NCBI GenBank assembly: GCA_022826025.1
Contig: JAJDVR010000206.1
Coordinates: 1-32,857 of the forward strand
Direction: 5' to 3'
DNA: 32,857 nucleotides
From: Gemmatimonadota bacterium
GTDB taxonomy: Bacteria; Gemmatimonadota; Gemmatimonadetes; Longimicrobiales; Gaopeijiaceae
Below, piece after piece: positions 1-7,797 of the stretch. The notes under the pieces were generated by a model that was not told the DNA's origin, did no database searches, and saw only the letters and a program-made list of their open reading frames with translations. Position 1 is the stretch's first letter. Each line of letters opens with the position of its first letter. The translations under genes were made by a program, and so were the position numbers.

Positions 1-1169
1 GCGAGCCGCTCCAGCGCCTCGGCATCGCGGAGCAGCACCCCGGCCTGGGCGCCCCGCGCCGTGGCCACCATGATCGACACCGGCGTGGCGAGGCCGAGCG
101 CGCAGGGACACGCGATGATCAGGACGCTGACGGCCGCCACGACCGCATGCCCGAGCGCGGGCTCGGGGCCGAGAATCAGCCACGCAACGACGGTGAGCAC
201 GGCGACCACGATCACGGCCGGCACGAAGTAGGAGGAGACCCGGTCGGCGAGCGCCTGGATCGGCGCCCGCGAGCGCTGCGCCGCGGCGACCATGGCAACG
301 ATTCGCGACAGGACGGTGTCGCCGCCCACGGCCTCCGCCTCCATCACGAACGAGCCGGTCCTGTTCAGCGTGCCGCCCGTGACGGCATCGCCCCCGACCT
401 TCTCGACCGGAACGGGTTCGCCGGTGATCATGCTCTCGTCGACCGAGGAGCGACCTTCCACGACGGCGCCGTCGACCGGCACCGCCTCGCCGGGACGCAC
501 CCGCAGCCGATCCCCCACCCTCACGGCGCTGAGCGGGACATCCTCATCGCCCGCATCCGTCACCCGCCGCACCGTCTTCGGCGAGAGGTCGAGGAGCGCC
601 CGGATCGCGTCGCCCGTCCGGTCGCGGGCGGTCAGTTCCAGCACCTGTCCGACGAGGACGAGGATCAGGATGACGGCTGCCGCCTCGAAATACAGCGGCG
701 GATGGAGTCCCTCCGCCAGGCCCTCCGGAAAGATCCCGGGCGCAAGCAGCGAGACGACGCTGAACGCATAGGCGGCACCGGTCCCGATCGCGATGAGCGT
801 CCACATGTTGAGCTGGCGGGTGACGATGGATTGCCAGCCCAGTCTGAAGAAGGGCTGCGCGACCCATGCGACGACCGGCGTGGCCAGCGCGAACTGGAGC
901 CACCGGACCGCTCCCGCCCCGAGCCAGGCATCCCACGGGAGACCCAGCACCCCGCCCATCTCGAGCAGGAGGACCGCCAGCGCCAGCGGTGCGCCGATCG
1001 AGAGCCTGCGCCGGAAATCGACGAGTTCCGGGTTCGGCCCGGTGGCCGCCGTGGGCATCGCCGGTTCGAGCGCCATGCCGCAGATCGGGCATGCGCCCGG
1101 CCCGGCCTGTGTGATTTCGGGGTGCATCGGGCAGGTGTAGACTGTGCCCTCCGGCTGGGATTCCGACAT
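1..1169 (-). CDS. copA: Copper-translocating P-type ATPase (5' part, runs off window)
   Basis: The gene encodes a heavy-metal P1B-type ATPase that exports Cu(I) across the inner membrane using ATP. Only about the first 389 codons are in the window. The N-terminus carries a Cys-rich metal-binding domain (residues 11-32: YTCPMHPE followed by CPICGM). Hydrophobic segments and the actuator motif TGEPVPVEK follow, and then the membrane metal-site motif CPC in the context [12 protein letters not shown] (near base 110). The phosphorylation motif DKTG and the nucleotide domain would lie beyond base 1. The start was chosen because the ATG at 1169 is preceded by a perfect AGGAGG (about 1179-1184). It is divergent from a CueR-type regulator and has a MerR-type promoter upstream. 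The family call is secure. Copper specificity rests on CPC and the regulator type. Confidence 0.95.
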   Translation of the reverse strand, partial: MSESQPEGTVYTCPMHPEITQAGPGACPICGMALEPAMPTAATGPNPELVDFRRRLSIGAPLALAVLLLEMGGVLGLPWDAWLGAGAVRWLQFALATPVVAWVAQPFFRLGWQSIVTRQLNMWTLIAIGTGAAYAFSVVSLLAPGIFPEGLAEGLHPPLYFEAAAVILILVLVGQVLELTARDRTGDAIRALLDLSPKTVRRVTDAGDEDVPLSAVRVGDRLRVRPGEAVPVDGAVVEGRSSVDESMITGEPVPVEKVGGDAVTGGTLNRTGSFVMEAEAVGGDTVLSRIVAMVAAAQRSRAPIQALADRVSSYFVPAVIVVAVLTVVAWLILGPEPALGHAVVAAVSVLIIACPCALGLATPVSIMVATARGAQAGVLLRDAEALERL

Positions 1170-1263
1170 TCGCCAATCCTCCTGGGCGTGGCCCCGACCC
1201 GTGCGTCCTCCACGCGAGCGACGGTCGCACTCGTCGGCGCCGGTTGACTGTTGTTTGCCTTGC

Positions 1264-1294
1264 ATCCTAATCTCTCCAGTAACTGGAGAGTCAA
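1264..1294 (-). promoter_or_regulatory. MerR/CueR-type operator-promoter of copA
   Basis: Reading the minus strand there is a -35 TTGACT (1294-1289), a 19-bp spacer and a -10 TAGGAT (1269-1264). The over-long 19-bp spacer is the hallmark of promoters activated by MerR-family DNA distortion. The spacer region holds a perfect dyad, CTCTCCAGT-A-ACTGGAGAG (1272-1290). The promoter points at copA, leaving a leader of roughly 90 bases. The regulator encoded at 1308 is the obvious partner (inference). Confidence 0.9.
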
Positions 1295-1307
1295 GGGGGG
1301 CTGCGTG

Positions 1308-1709
1308 ATGAAGATTTCCGCCGCAGCGAACGCTGCGGGACTGCCTGTGAAGACAGTTCGGTACTACGCGGACATCGGGCTGGTATCGGCACCGCGGCGG
1401 ACGGGGGCGGGATACAGGACCTACGACGACCGCTCGGTGCTGAAACTCGTGTTCGTCCGCCGGGCCAGGGAGCTCGGATTCTCCATCGACGAGTGCAGGG
1501 AGCTGCTCGGCCTCTACGAGGATCGCCATCGCTCGAGCGCGGACGTCAAGCGTATCGCGGCAGCGCGGCTCGAGGAGATCGCGCAAAAACGGCGGGAACT
1601 GGAGTCTCTGCACGACGAGCTCACTCACCTCGTCGGCGCCTGCAAGGGCGATCACCGGCCGGATTGTCCGATTATAGACAGCCTGGGCAACCGACACCCG
1701 GGTCTGTGA
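1308..1709 (+). CDS. cueR: CueR-type Cu(I)-responsive MerR regulator
   Basis: This is a 133-residue MerR-family activator. The N-terminal winged helix contains the recognisable segments [10 protein letters not shown] and GYRTYDD. A dimerisation helix covers roughly residues 78-108. The metal-binding loop has C112 and C120 in the form [12 protein letters not shown], the same Cys-X7-Cys spacing and numbering as E. coli CueR (established knowledge). Ser77, which marks regulators of monovalent ions, is also conserved (SADVK). The ATG at 1308 starts a protein of normal CueR length. An in-frame start at 1251 would overlap the operator and is unlikely. It should bind the dyad at 1272-1290 and turn on copA when Cu(I) is present. 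Its stop overlaps the start of the next gene (TGATG). Confidence 0.93.
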   Translation: MKISAAANAAGLPVKTVRYYADIGLVSAPRRTGAGYRTYDDRSVLKLVFVRRARELGFSIDECRELLGLYEDRHRSSADVKRIAAARLEEIAQKRRELESLHDELTHLVGACKGDHRPDCPIIDSLGNRHPGL

Positions 1710-2803
1710 TGCCCGGTAGACCGCCAGTATTCGCGGGGGTCGTTCTCTCCGTGACCCTCATGGCCGCTGGATGCACCCGGGACCAGCCGCAGACCATCAC
1801 CGTCGTGTCATGGGGTGGTTCCTATGGCCGCGCCGTCGACGAGGGCGCCATTCTCCCCTTCACCGAGGCGACCGGCATCCCGGTCAACGTCGAGGACTAC
1901 AACGGGGGCCTCGCCGAAATCCGGGCCCAGGTGGACATCGGCAACATCCACTGGGACGTGGTCAGCCTGGAGATCTCCGACGCGGTGCGGGCCTGTGACG
2001 AAGGGCTGCTCGAGCCGATCGACATCGACGCTCTGCCCCCCGGTCACGACGGCACGCCCGCGGCCGAGGATTTCGTCCCCGAAGCCCGAACCACCTGCGG
2101 CGCCGGCTTCCTGTACGCGTCCACCGTTTACGCCTACAACGAGGACTACATTCCCGCGGAAACGCCCGCCACGATGGCCGACTTCTTCGACCTGGAGAAG
2201 TTCCCCGGCCGGCGCGGGATGCGCCGCGTTCCACAGGGGAATCTGGAGTTCGCGCTGATGGCCGACGGAGTGCCGCGGGACCAGGTCTACCCTGCCCTGA
2301 CCACGCCCGAAGGGCTTGAACGCGCCTTTCGCAAGCTCGACACGATCAAGGACGAGGTGATCTGGTGGGAGGCCGGCGCCCAGCCACAGCAGATGCTGGC
2401 CGACGGCGAAGTCGTGATGAGCACCGCGTACAACGGGCGCGTCTTCAACGCACGGGTACTGGAGGACCAGCCGTTCGTGATCGTCTGGGATGGCCAACTG
2501 CTCGCCGTCGGCCAGCTCGGGATCCTCCGGGGCACGCCGAGACTCGAAGAGGCGCTCAGCTACCTGGGCTTCGCCACCAGCGCCGAGTCGCTGGCGCGGA
2601 TCGCCAGCCGCATCTCCTACTCCCCGACGCGCAGGTCCGGCATGCCACTGGTGACGACCCACATACCGAGCGGCGTCGAGATCGGCCCGCACATGCCGGC
2701 GACCCCCGCCAACGCCGCGCGCGCCCTGCTCTACGACTGGTCGTTCTGGGTCGACCACCAGGACGAGCTGAACGAACGCTTCAGCACCTGGCTGGCGCGT
2801 TAG
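1709..2803 (+). CDS. Polyamine-type ABC transporter substrate-binding lipoprotein (orphan)
   Basis: This is a 364-residue extracytoplasmic binding protein of the PotD/PotF type. The N-terminus is a lipoprotein signal with the lipobox ending in AAGC (Cys22). The mature protein opens with [13 protein letters not shown], the typical first strand of spermidine/putrescine-binding proteins. Later family-like segments are [18 protein letters not shown] and the C-terminal SPTRR...MP region. The ATG overlaps the stop of the CueR gene (TGATG), so translation is probably coupled and it may share the regulator's mRNA. No permease or ATPase gene is adjacent, because the next gene downstream is convergent. 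The ligand cannot be read from the sequence. Polyamines, another cationic amine or a metal complex are possible. Confidence 0.85.
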   Translation: MPGRPPVFAGVVLSVTLMAAGCTRDQPQTITVVSWGGSYGRAVDEGAILPFTEATGIPVNVEDYNGGLAEIRAQVDIGNIHWDVVSLEISDAVRACDEGLLEPIDIDALPPGHDGTPAAEDFVPEARTTCGAGFLYASTVYAYNEDYIPAETPATMADFFDLEKFPGRRGMRRVPQGNLEFALMADGVPRDQVYPALTTPEGLERAFRKLDTIKDEVIWWEAGAQPQQMLADGEVVMSTAYNGRVFNARVLEDQPFVIVWDGQLLAVGQLGILRGTPRLEEALSYLGFATSAESLARIASRISYSPTRRSGMPLVTTHIPSGVEIGPHMPATPANAARALLYDWSFWVDHQDELNERFSTWLAR

Positions 2804-2832
2804 GAGGCGGGATCTCCCAGGACTCCCACGGG

Positions 2833-3354
2833 TCAGCGTTCCATGGACGCCTCCACGGCTTCCCGGGCAGCGGCCTCGATCGCCCAGGGGATGGCGGCAT
2901 CGCGATAGAGCGCGGCCCCGTTGGACAGGGTGGCGCGTTCGCCCCGTGACGGACCGCGGGAGTCAGCCGATGGGATCGGCGGCAGGCCTGTGGGCACGGA
3001 CTTCGGGCTCATCCGCGCATCCGCCTCCACCCCTGGCCTCGACGCGTCCGCTCGCGCTCGCTCCTGCAGCGCATCGGCCCCCGCCCGCCCCACCGGCGGC
3101 GCATCGGCCAGTACGCGCCCGCCACGCGTGAAGAACAGCACCGTCCCGTCCGGGCTCATCCCCACCTTGACTCGCCCCTCGTGAACCGTGCGGTGGTGCC
3201 GGCGGCAGAGGAGAACCGTGTTCCTCAGGCTCGTCTCGCCCCCGTCCGCCCAGTGCTTCACATGGTGCGCCTCCGTGAAACGGCTCGCGCATCCCGGAAA
3301 GCGGCATCCCCGGTCCCGCTCCTCCAACGCCCGCCGGATGTGCGGCGGGATCGT
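2833..3354 (-). pseudogene. 3' half of a split DUF222-HNH endonuclease gene
   Basis: This is the C-terminal part of a DUF222/13E12-type HNH protein. It contains the Zn-HNH core: CRFPGC, then HHVKHWADGGE, N and LLCRRHHR. A low-complexity tail of about 100 residues follows. The piece begins at the conserved TIPPHIRRAL motif. Upstream of that motif the reading frame continues only into foreign sequence, with a TTG at 3390 as the best available start. The matching N-terminal half lies at 9129-10187 in the same orientation and also ends at TIPPH. The two halves are therefore one gene interrupted by the intervening element. On its own this fragment would make at most a short HNH peptide. DUF222-HNH proteins are often multicopy; their role is not firmly known. 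Confidence 0.82.
3340..3354. repeat. Left attachment-site repeat (attL candidate)
   Basis: GTGCGGCGGGATCGT, matching 14 of 15 bases of the copy at 9129-9143. On the minus strand it reads ACG ATC CCG CCG CAC (TIPPH) in the HNH frame. It marks the left junction of the element. Confidence 0.75.
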
Positions 3355-3375
3355 CCGGCAGTGCGATCTATGTAA

Positions 3376-3385
3376 GTCACGTGAC
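3376..3385. repeat. 10-bp perfect palindrome near the left end
   Basis: GTCACGTGAC is a perfect palindrome 22 bases inside the left junction. It could be a protein-binding site of the element. Its function is unknown, and a chance origin is possible. Confidence 0.4.
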
Positions 3386-3415
3386 CACAACAGGATGTGC
3401 CGATTTTACATTAGT

Positions 3416-3426
3416 TGTTATCACTA
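3416..3426. promoter_or_regulatory. Candidate integrase arm-type site, left end
   Basis: TGTTATCACTA, sharing GTTATCAC with two copies near the right end (8993-9000 and 9006-9013), all in the same orientation. Short repeats at both ends, inside the core sites, are typical of arm-type binding sites of tyrosine recombinases. The assignment is inferred. Confidence 0.45.
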
Positions 3427-3589
3427 TTGATATGCCTCTTTCTGAACGACTTCCTTGGATCTCAAGAGAGGTCTGCGGACGAGTGCGAGGCCGACTTGAA
3501 GCGTTCCCTTGGCCTTGGGGAGGCGGACAGGGGCAGCGTCGGAGTCGGCTTGCTCGGGTGATGGGTCTTCCAGTAAGATCCTCCCCGCC

Positions 3590-4297
3590 ATGGGACAGAA
3601 CAAGCTGAAGGACAAAGAGCGGGGACCGTCGTGGAGGCGTTCGTTCCTCAGGAGCGCGTGCCTTGTTTTCAGTCTCTTGACGGTCCGCGTCGTGGCGCTA
3701 CAGGCCTTTACCATAACGTCCGGCTCCATGGAGCCCACGTTGATGGCGGGGGACTTCCTGCTCGTCAATAAGGCCGCGCTGGGCTCGCGAATCCCGTTCA
3801 CCGATGTCCGCGTCCCCGGCTACTCGGAGCCGAGGAGGGGGGAGATCCTAGTCTTCGATCCTCCGCACGAGGACACGCTCATCGTCGTCAAGCGGCTCAT
3901 CGGCATGCCCGGCGACACGCTGGAGATGCGGGACAAGACCTTGTATCTGAACGGGCAGGCGCAGGACGAACCATACGTGCGGCACACGGATGGCGAGCCC
4001 AATTTCGCCGTAGCCGCGATGCTGTGGCAACAAGAGATCCTCGTTGGCGGTCCGAGGGGGGATTACCTGCCGACCCGCGACACATGGGGTCCACTCGCGA
4101 TTCCCGACGGTCGGTACTTCATGCTCGGCGACCATCGCGACGAGAGTCTGGATTCACGCACTTGGGGACTTCTGGAGCGCTGGCGCTTCGAGGGGCGGAT
4201 CATCGTCCGATACTTCTCCTACAACCGGGATTCCTACCGGCCATTCCCCTTCATCCGCGAGATACGCTGGAGCCGGATCGGAACCCGACCTAGGTAG
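3590..4297 (+). CDS. lepB: Signal peptidase I (element cargo)
   Basis: This 235-residue type I signal peptidase cleaves Sec signal peptides at the outer face of the inner membrane through a Ser-Lys dyad. One N-terminal membrane segment is visible (about residues 22-42). The nucleophile is Ser46 in SGSMEPTL, the general base is Lys101 in VVKRLIGMPGDT, and the conserved box E is GDHRDESLDSRTWG at 180-193. All key residues are intact and the length is normal for a compact bacterial enzyme. The ATG at 3590 is preferred because it places the membrane segment close to the N-terminus; no strong ribosome site is visible, and an in-frame ATG at 3509 is an alternative. It lies inside the integrative element, upstream of a lipoprotein gene in the same direction. 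It is likely an accessory peptidase copy. Confidence 0.92.
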   Translation: MGQNKLKDKERGPSWRRSFLRSACLVFSLLTVRVVALQAFTITSGSMEPTLMAGDFLLVNKAALGSRIPFTDVRVPGYSEPRRGEILVFDPPHEDTLIVVKRLIGMPGDTLEMRDKTLYLNGQAQDEPYVRHTDGEPNFAVAAMLWQQEILVGGPRGDYLPTRDTWGPLAIPDGRYFMLGDHRDESLDSRTWGLLERWRFEGRIIVRYFSYNRDSYRPFPFIREIRWSRIGTRPR

Positions 4298-4570
4298 GCA
4301 CGAGAGAAATAGCTACCGTCAGTAGGGGTCGAAGACTTCGCTCGCGAGCCGTGATGGGAAGGAGAACGGAAGTTCGCGGAGGACCCGTTGGTGGCGGCGG
4401 TAACCTCCGAGGGCTCCAGCGAGCGGGAGACGTTGGAACTACAACGTTGTGCCGCAGGTCTGTTGGCGGGGACGCAGGTACCAGCACCCCAGCGCAAGCG
4501 GCCCTGAACCTTCCGGATCCGTTTCGCGGTCTATTGCTGACACGCGACCGCATGATCGCGCAGGAGACGA

Positions 4571-5683
4571 ATGTTGCAAAGGACTAGTGACCCAGTCGCG
4601 GGACGGGTAAGGCCTACGATCTGTCTCTGTCTCTTGATCCCCCTGGGTGGTTGCAATACCGAGAACTCGGCACCCTCGATGGCTGCTTTGCCCCAGATTG
4701 ACCTGCCTCCCGGCGTTGTTGTACGGGAGCTTCAGGTTCGCCGCGCACGCACGATCGAGCTAGGCGAGGACAGCGTCGGATTCGTCAATTCGATCACGGA
4801 AATCGCGCGATCGGACTCCCTGCTGTTCGTGCTCGATGGAATGGCGCAGACCATCAAGGTCTACCAGGAGTCAGACGGAGCGTTCGTGCGCAGTTTCGGG
4901 GGACGGGGTCGCGGACCGGGGGAGTTCGGCGATCCGATGGCTCTGGCTGTCTTCGATGATACTGTCTACGTACTGGATCCGACGCTTGGCCCAACAGTTT
5001 CGGTTTTCAGGCACGACGGGACGTTCATCGAGCTTCGGGGCCTGGAGGTGTCGGGCAACCCGACGGACATCATCGCGGATGCGGCGGGGCTTGTGGTCCT
5101 CACGCCTTTCCTGCCGGAGCGGGAGTCCGGCGAGTGGAATATCGCTCATCGGCTTACCCACGAAGGTGAGTGGCTTTCAAGTTCCTGCTCGCGCGACCGC
5201 CGCTTTGCGATCAGCGAAGCGGAGGGTGGCATGCTCGCCCTGATCCAGTACTCCGCTCTGACGGCAACGACGGACGCCATCAGCTGCACCCAGCCGATCT
5301 CACCGACCATTCAGGTGATTGAGGGTGAGGTACCTGGCCCGAGCTACGCACCGCCGTTCTACCAGGCGCCCGAGGATCGGCCGCTCGCGGGTGCGGCGCA
5401 GTCTGATGTGCTCGCCTTTTTATCGACCTGGACGAGTCACGGCGAGGCATATGTATGGCACGACCGCTTCCTGTCGGTCTACACAAGCCACGACGAGGAG
5501 TCGGCCACCGTCTTCAATCACTTCTTCACGTGCGTCCTGGACCGTGGTCGTGTGCAGGAGTGCGGAATGGTAGAAGGACTTGGCAGGATCGTGGATGTAC
5601 CGCACCGCGATACAATCCATGTTGAGGAGATATCTGACGCGGCTGCTCCGACAGCTATCGCGGTGCTCTCGATCGAATGGTAG
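4571..5683 (+). CDS. 6-bladed beta-propeller lipoprotein
   Basis: This is a 370-residue exported protein. The N-terminus has a hydrophobic stretch ending in the lipobox LGGC (Cys28), so it should be lipid-anchored in the envelope. The body has repeated beta-propeller blade signatures such as IKVYQESDGAFVRSFGG, the glycine-rich turn GRGRGPGEF, and VSVFRHDGTF. This matches NHL-like 6-bladed propeller proteins. Two to four Cys in the C-terminal half (CSRD, CTQP, CVLD, ECGM) could form disulfides. The start at 4571 follows AGGAG (4562-4566). The 273 bases upstream, back to the signal peptidase gene, show no credible gene. No enzymatic role can be read. A binding or scaffold function is the usual guess for this fold. 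Confidence 0.8.
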   Translation: MLQRTSDPVAGRVRPTICLCLLIPLGGCNTENSAPSMAALPQIDLPPGVVVRELQVRRARTIELGEDSVGFVNSITEIARSDSLLFVLDGMAQTIKVYQESDGAFVRSFGGRGRGPGEFGDPMALAVFDDTVYVLDPTLGPTVSVFRHDGTFIELRGLEVSGNPTDIIADAAGLVVLTPFLPERESGEWNIAHRLTHEGEWLSSSCSRDRRFAISEAEGGMLALIQYSALTATTDAISCTQPISPTIQVIEGEVPGPSYAPPFYQAPEDRPLAGAAQSDVLAFLSTWTSHGEAYVWHDRFLSVYTSHDEESATVFNHFFTCVLDRGRVQECGMVEGLGRIVDVPHRDTIHVEEISDAAAPTAIAVLSIEW

Positions 5684-5687
5684 TTCT

Positions 5688-5713
5688 TGGTCCCTTGCCG
5701 GTGTTTGGGACCA
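5688..5713 (+). terminator. Hairpin after the beta-propeller gene (weak terminator candidate)
   Basis: TGGTCCC (5688-5694) pairs with GGGACCA (5707-5713) around a 12-base loop, four bases after the stop codon. No T-tract follows, so intrinsic termination is uncertain. It may only stabilise the mRNA 3' end. Confidence 0.35.
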
Positions 5714-5726
5714 CAACCGGTCGAGG

Positions 5727-5836
5727 ATGACCAAGCCGACCTCGAAGAGCGGGCCGCCGATGCGATCCGACGAAGAGTCACCAAGAGGGATTGCGGGCTG
5801 GTCGTCGACGCCTTCCTCGACGCCGTCGAGCTATAG
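5727..5836 (+). pseudogene. Remnant of an HU/IHF-type DNA-binding protein gene
   Basis: An ATG with GAGG just before it starts MTK. A one-base deletion then shifts the frame, and the continuing frame reads ADLEERAADAI and VTKRDCGLVVDAFLDAV before a TAG. This matches the N-terminal helices of HU-family proteins (MTKADL..., ...TKKDA..VVDAF). The DNA-binding arm that should follow is missing or scrambled. I read this as a broken histone-like protein gene. The similarity was judged by eye, and chance cannot be excluded. Confidence 0.45.
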
Positions 5837-5890
5837 AGGGTCCGGGCCACCGTCGAGACGGCGCTGGCTCGAAGCACCGCTTAGGTGCTC

Positions 5891-5918
5891 AAGCAAGCAA
5901 GCAAGCAAGCAAGCAAGC
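5891..5918 (+). repeat. (AAGC)7 tetranucleotide tract
   Basis: Seven perfect tandem copies of AAGC. The tract lies at the start of a short open frame (ATG-less; it reads as KQAS repeats). Tetranucleotide tracts of this kind are slippage-prone and underlie phase variation in some bacteria. Here no convincing downstream protein is seen, so the consequence is unclear. Confidence 0.9.
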
Positions 5919-5973
5919 CAGCCGACTCCGTGTTCAACACGGCGGACTGGCAAGGGGACGCTCGGCTCCCCTT
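5917..5973. other. Two adjacent hairpins downstream of the AAGC tract
   Basis: The first hairpin has the core CCGTGTT-C-AACACGG (5928-5942), extended outward with one bulge to GCCAG (5917) and CTGGC (5951). The second is AAGGGGA (5952-5958) pairing perfectly with TCCCCTT (5967-5973) around an 8-base loop. Back to back they could be a bidirectional terminator or part of a structured RNA. No T-tract follows. Confidence 0.5.
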
Positions 5974-6325
5974 AGACCCCTGGTGTTTCCGCGTCGGTGT
6001 CGGCGCGGCGGCTCGACGCCGGCTGGAGGGACGGGGGATCCGTCCCGGAGGCCGGGGGGACCGGCGCCGAAGCGGTGGGGAACGCCGACCACGCCGCCGC
6101 CGGTCACGGCGCAGGCGCACGACGCGAAAACCGACGGCCTCGACCGGCGGTGATCGGTGGTCGGCGGGAGAATATCCGGCGCCCGGCCGCCGGGAATGTT
6201 CGGCCAGGCGGAAGCCCGGGCGGACTCCCTAACCGCGAACGCTGCCGGAGCGGAGGTTTTTTCCGGGGGGATCGAAGGGGGGCGGAGCACCCTTCGCCAG
6301 AGCGCGAATGTTTTACATCGCGTGT
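5974..6325. other. Non-coding stretch inside the element
   Basis: The stretch is very GC-rich with several overlapping open frames on both strands, none with a recognisable motif or a credible ribosome site. I see no gene here. It may be decayed sequence between the HU remnant and the repeat-flanked gene. Confidence 0.5.
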
Positions 6326-6361
6326 GCTGGCTTAGCCACAGTAAGAGTGGCTCAAGTCAGC
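6326..6361. repeat. Imperfect inverted repeat (hairpin)
   Basis: GCTGGCTTAGCCAC (6326-6339) pairs imperfectly with GTGGCTCAAGTCAGC (6347-6361) around a 7-base loop. It lies just outside the left copy of the diverged direct repeat. It may mark the boundary of that repeat unit; function unknown. Confidence 0.45.
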
Positions 6362-6387
6362 GCGGCGGAGCCGCCGAAACGGCCTCT

Positions 6388-6537
6388 CGGGGCACGGTCC
6401 GGAACAGCGTCCACCGAACCGTCGCGGGCAAGCTCCTCGGCCTCGTGGCCGCCAGCCTTACGGACGGCGCGGGCGACGGATGCCCCTTCGCTCCTTCGGT
6501 GACGGCGGCGCTTCCTACTGCACACCGGTTTTCGCCA
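6388..6537. repeat. Diverged direct repeat, copy A
   Basis: About 150 bases with clear similarity, by eye, to 7418-7571. Shared blocks include CGGAACAG, GTCGCGGGCAAGCTCCTCG, a block around ACGGACGGC, and GACGGCGGC. The two copies lie in the same orientation and flank the gene at 6558-7259. On the minus strand both encode EELARDG in an open frame, so they may derive from a coding sequence. Confidence 0.65.
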
Positions 6538-6557
6538 CGCCTCCGAAACGGTCAAGC

Positions 6558-7259
6558 TCACACCAACACTCCTCGATCGCCCCACCGGTCCACGAACTCG
6601 CGAAGTCGCCGCCGCATTCCGTTGTCCGGGTTGATGATGAAGAACGTCCGGTTGCGCCAGCGACGCCACCAGTAGGCCATTGTACCGCGAGGGAGGTGGT
6701 GTTTCCAACACAGAATCTCGTTGCGGTGGCCACCCTTGAATCTCGTGTTGTGGTGGTAGATCACGGCGGCTCGGCCTTCCGCCAGCCCCATTGCCTCACG
6801 GAGTGGGATCCGCTTGGCACTCTTCCTTCGCCTAGGGTTGAAACGGGCGTCCGGAAAGAGTCCGTTGTCAGGATCGGCAAACACGAGATCGCACTCGGTG
6901 AGTTGACTTCTCGTTCGGTCGAACCACTGCTGCCGCCAGCGCTCGTGGTTGCGGTGCTCGATGTCGTCGACCGCGAGGCGGTCGGCGGCAAAAACAGCAT
7001 CGCCGAGAATGCCCGACTCCTGGATGTTCGCGACGGACCGCCGGTCGGGGATCAGCTCCCCCAGCGCATCAAACAGCTCAGGGTCAAGGTGTCGCCACTC
7101 GTCCGGATCACGAAGATAGGCAGTGTGTCCCCCATCACCGACCGGTCCAGCGTTGGGATGCAGATACCAAGCGACGCCGAGACTTTTTTCTCCGCGGATG
7201 GCCCTCAGAAGTCCATACTTGACGAAGTCCCCGATATCCCCGACGTAGCGGTCTTGCAT
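6558..7259 (-). CDS. Uncharacterised 233-residue protein with YVGDIGDFVKYGLLR motif
   Basis: I do not recognise a named function. The start MQDRYVGDIGDFVKYGLLRA resembles a conserved N-terminus of unannotated proteins that I associate with accessory regions (recollection, not a search). Visible features are a central ECDLVFADPDNGLF, whose acidic DPDNG loop resembles the catalytic loop of Rossmann-type transferases or nucleases, and a C-terminal basic region with WRRWRNRTFFIINPDN. It has no signal peptide or membrane segment, so it is probably cytoplasmic. AGGAG lies 8 bases upstream of the ATG. The gene sits alone between two diverged direct repeats within the integrative element, which suggests cargo. 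A defence role is possible but unproven. Confidence 0.75.
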   Translation of the reverse strand: MQDRYVGDIGDFVKYGLLRAIRGEKSLGVAWYLHPNAGPVGDGGHTAYLRDPDEWRHLDPELFDALGELIPDRRSVANIQESGILGDAVFAADRLAVDDIEHRNHERWRQQWFDRTRSQLTECDLVFADPDNGLFPDARFNPRRRKSAKRIPLREAMGLAEGRAAVIYHHNTRFKGGHRNEILCWKHHLPRGTMAYWWRRWRNRTFFIINPDNGMRRRLREFVDRWGDRGVLV

Positions 7260-7417
7260 ACGGTCGCTCTCCTGTCCGATTGGCCCAGCGGCTGGGAATC
7301 ACCGAATCCGAGCGGAAGCGATTCTGAGCGAACTCACGCGGTGGCTCATCTGCGGCACGCTCGTCTCGGCGGCTGGCTCTGCCCCGCAATATAGCGCCCG
7401 TCACTGGCCGTCGGATT

Positions 7418-7571
7418 CGGGGCAACGGTTCGGAACAGAGCCGACCCGGCCGTCGCGGGCAAGCTCCTCGCCCTCTCGGTCGTCAGCCTCAACGGACGGC
7501 CAGGGCGAACAGGCCGACCCGTTACTCCTCGGCGACGGCGGCACCTTCTGCCGCACGGCCCGTTTCCGGCC
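7418..7571. repeat. Diverged direct repeat, copy B
   Basis: Second copy of the roughly 150-base repeat described at 6388-6537, in the same orientation, about 1.03 kb away. The best-conserved block covers 7450-7470. The rest of 7260-7797 shows no convincing gene on either strand. Confidence 0.65.
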
Positions 7572-7797
7572 TGCCCGTACCCCTCGGAGACCGGAGATTC
7601 GTCCATCCTGGGCGCTCTCGGAGCCCGTAGACATCCCGAAACCCCTCCAGACCGTCCGTTCCTCGACACCCGTGAGACGTCCTGGGACGTAAATTAGGAA
7701 ATCTCCTAGGTCGCCGGACCGCTCCTGCGGCCTCTCTCGCCGCCCGTGGAGGCCGGAACGCCCGGAAACGGTCTCCCGGCCCGGTCGCGGGTCCCGA

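Noticed and set aside
147-1247. A 366-codon plus-strand open frame at the window start
   Set aside because: It is antisense to the clear copA-type ATPase, rich in Arg, Asp and His, and has no recognisable domain.
3424-3801. Minus-strand 125-codon frame at the left end of the element
   Set aside because: It overlaps the signal peptidase gene and has no recognisable feature. The part beyond the overlap could be a relic, but nothing supports it.
5917-5973. The hairpin pair as a tRNA or known ncRNA
   Set aside because: No cloverleaf, anticodon arm or CCA-like end can be built; only two simple stems are present.
5934-6290. Minus-strand 118-codon frame downstream of the AAGC tract
   Set aside because: No ribosome site or motif; Pro/Arg/Gly-rich composition typical of random GC-rich DNA.
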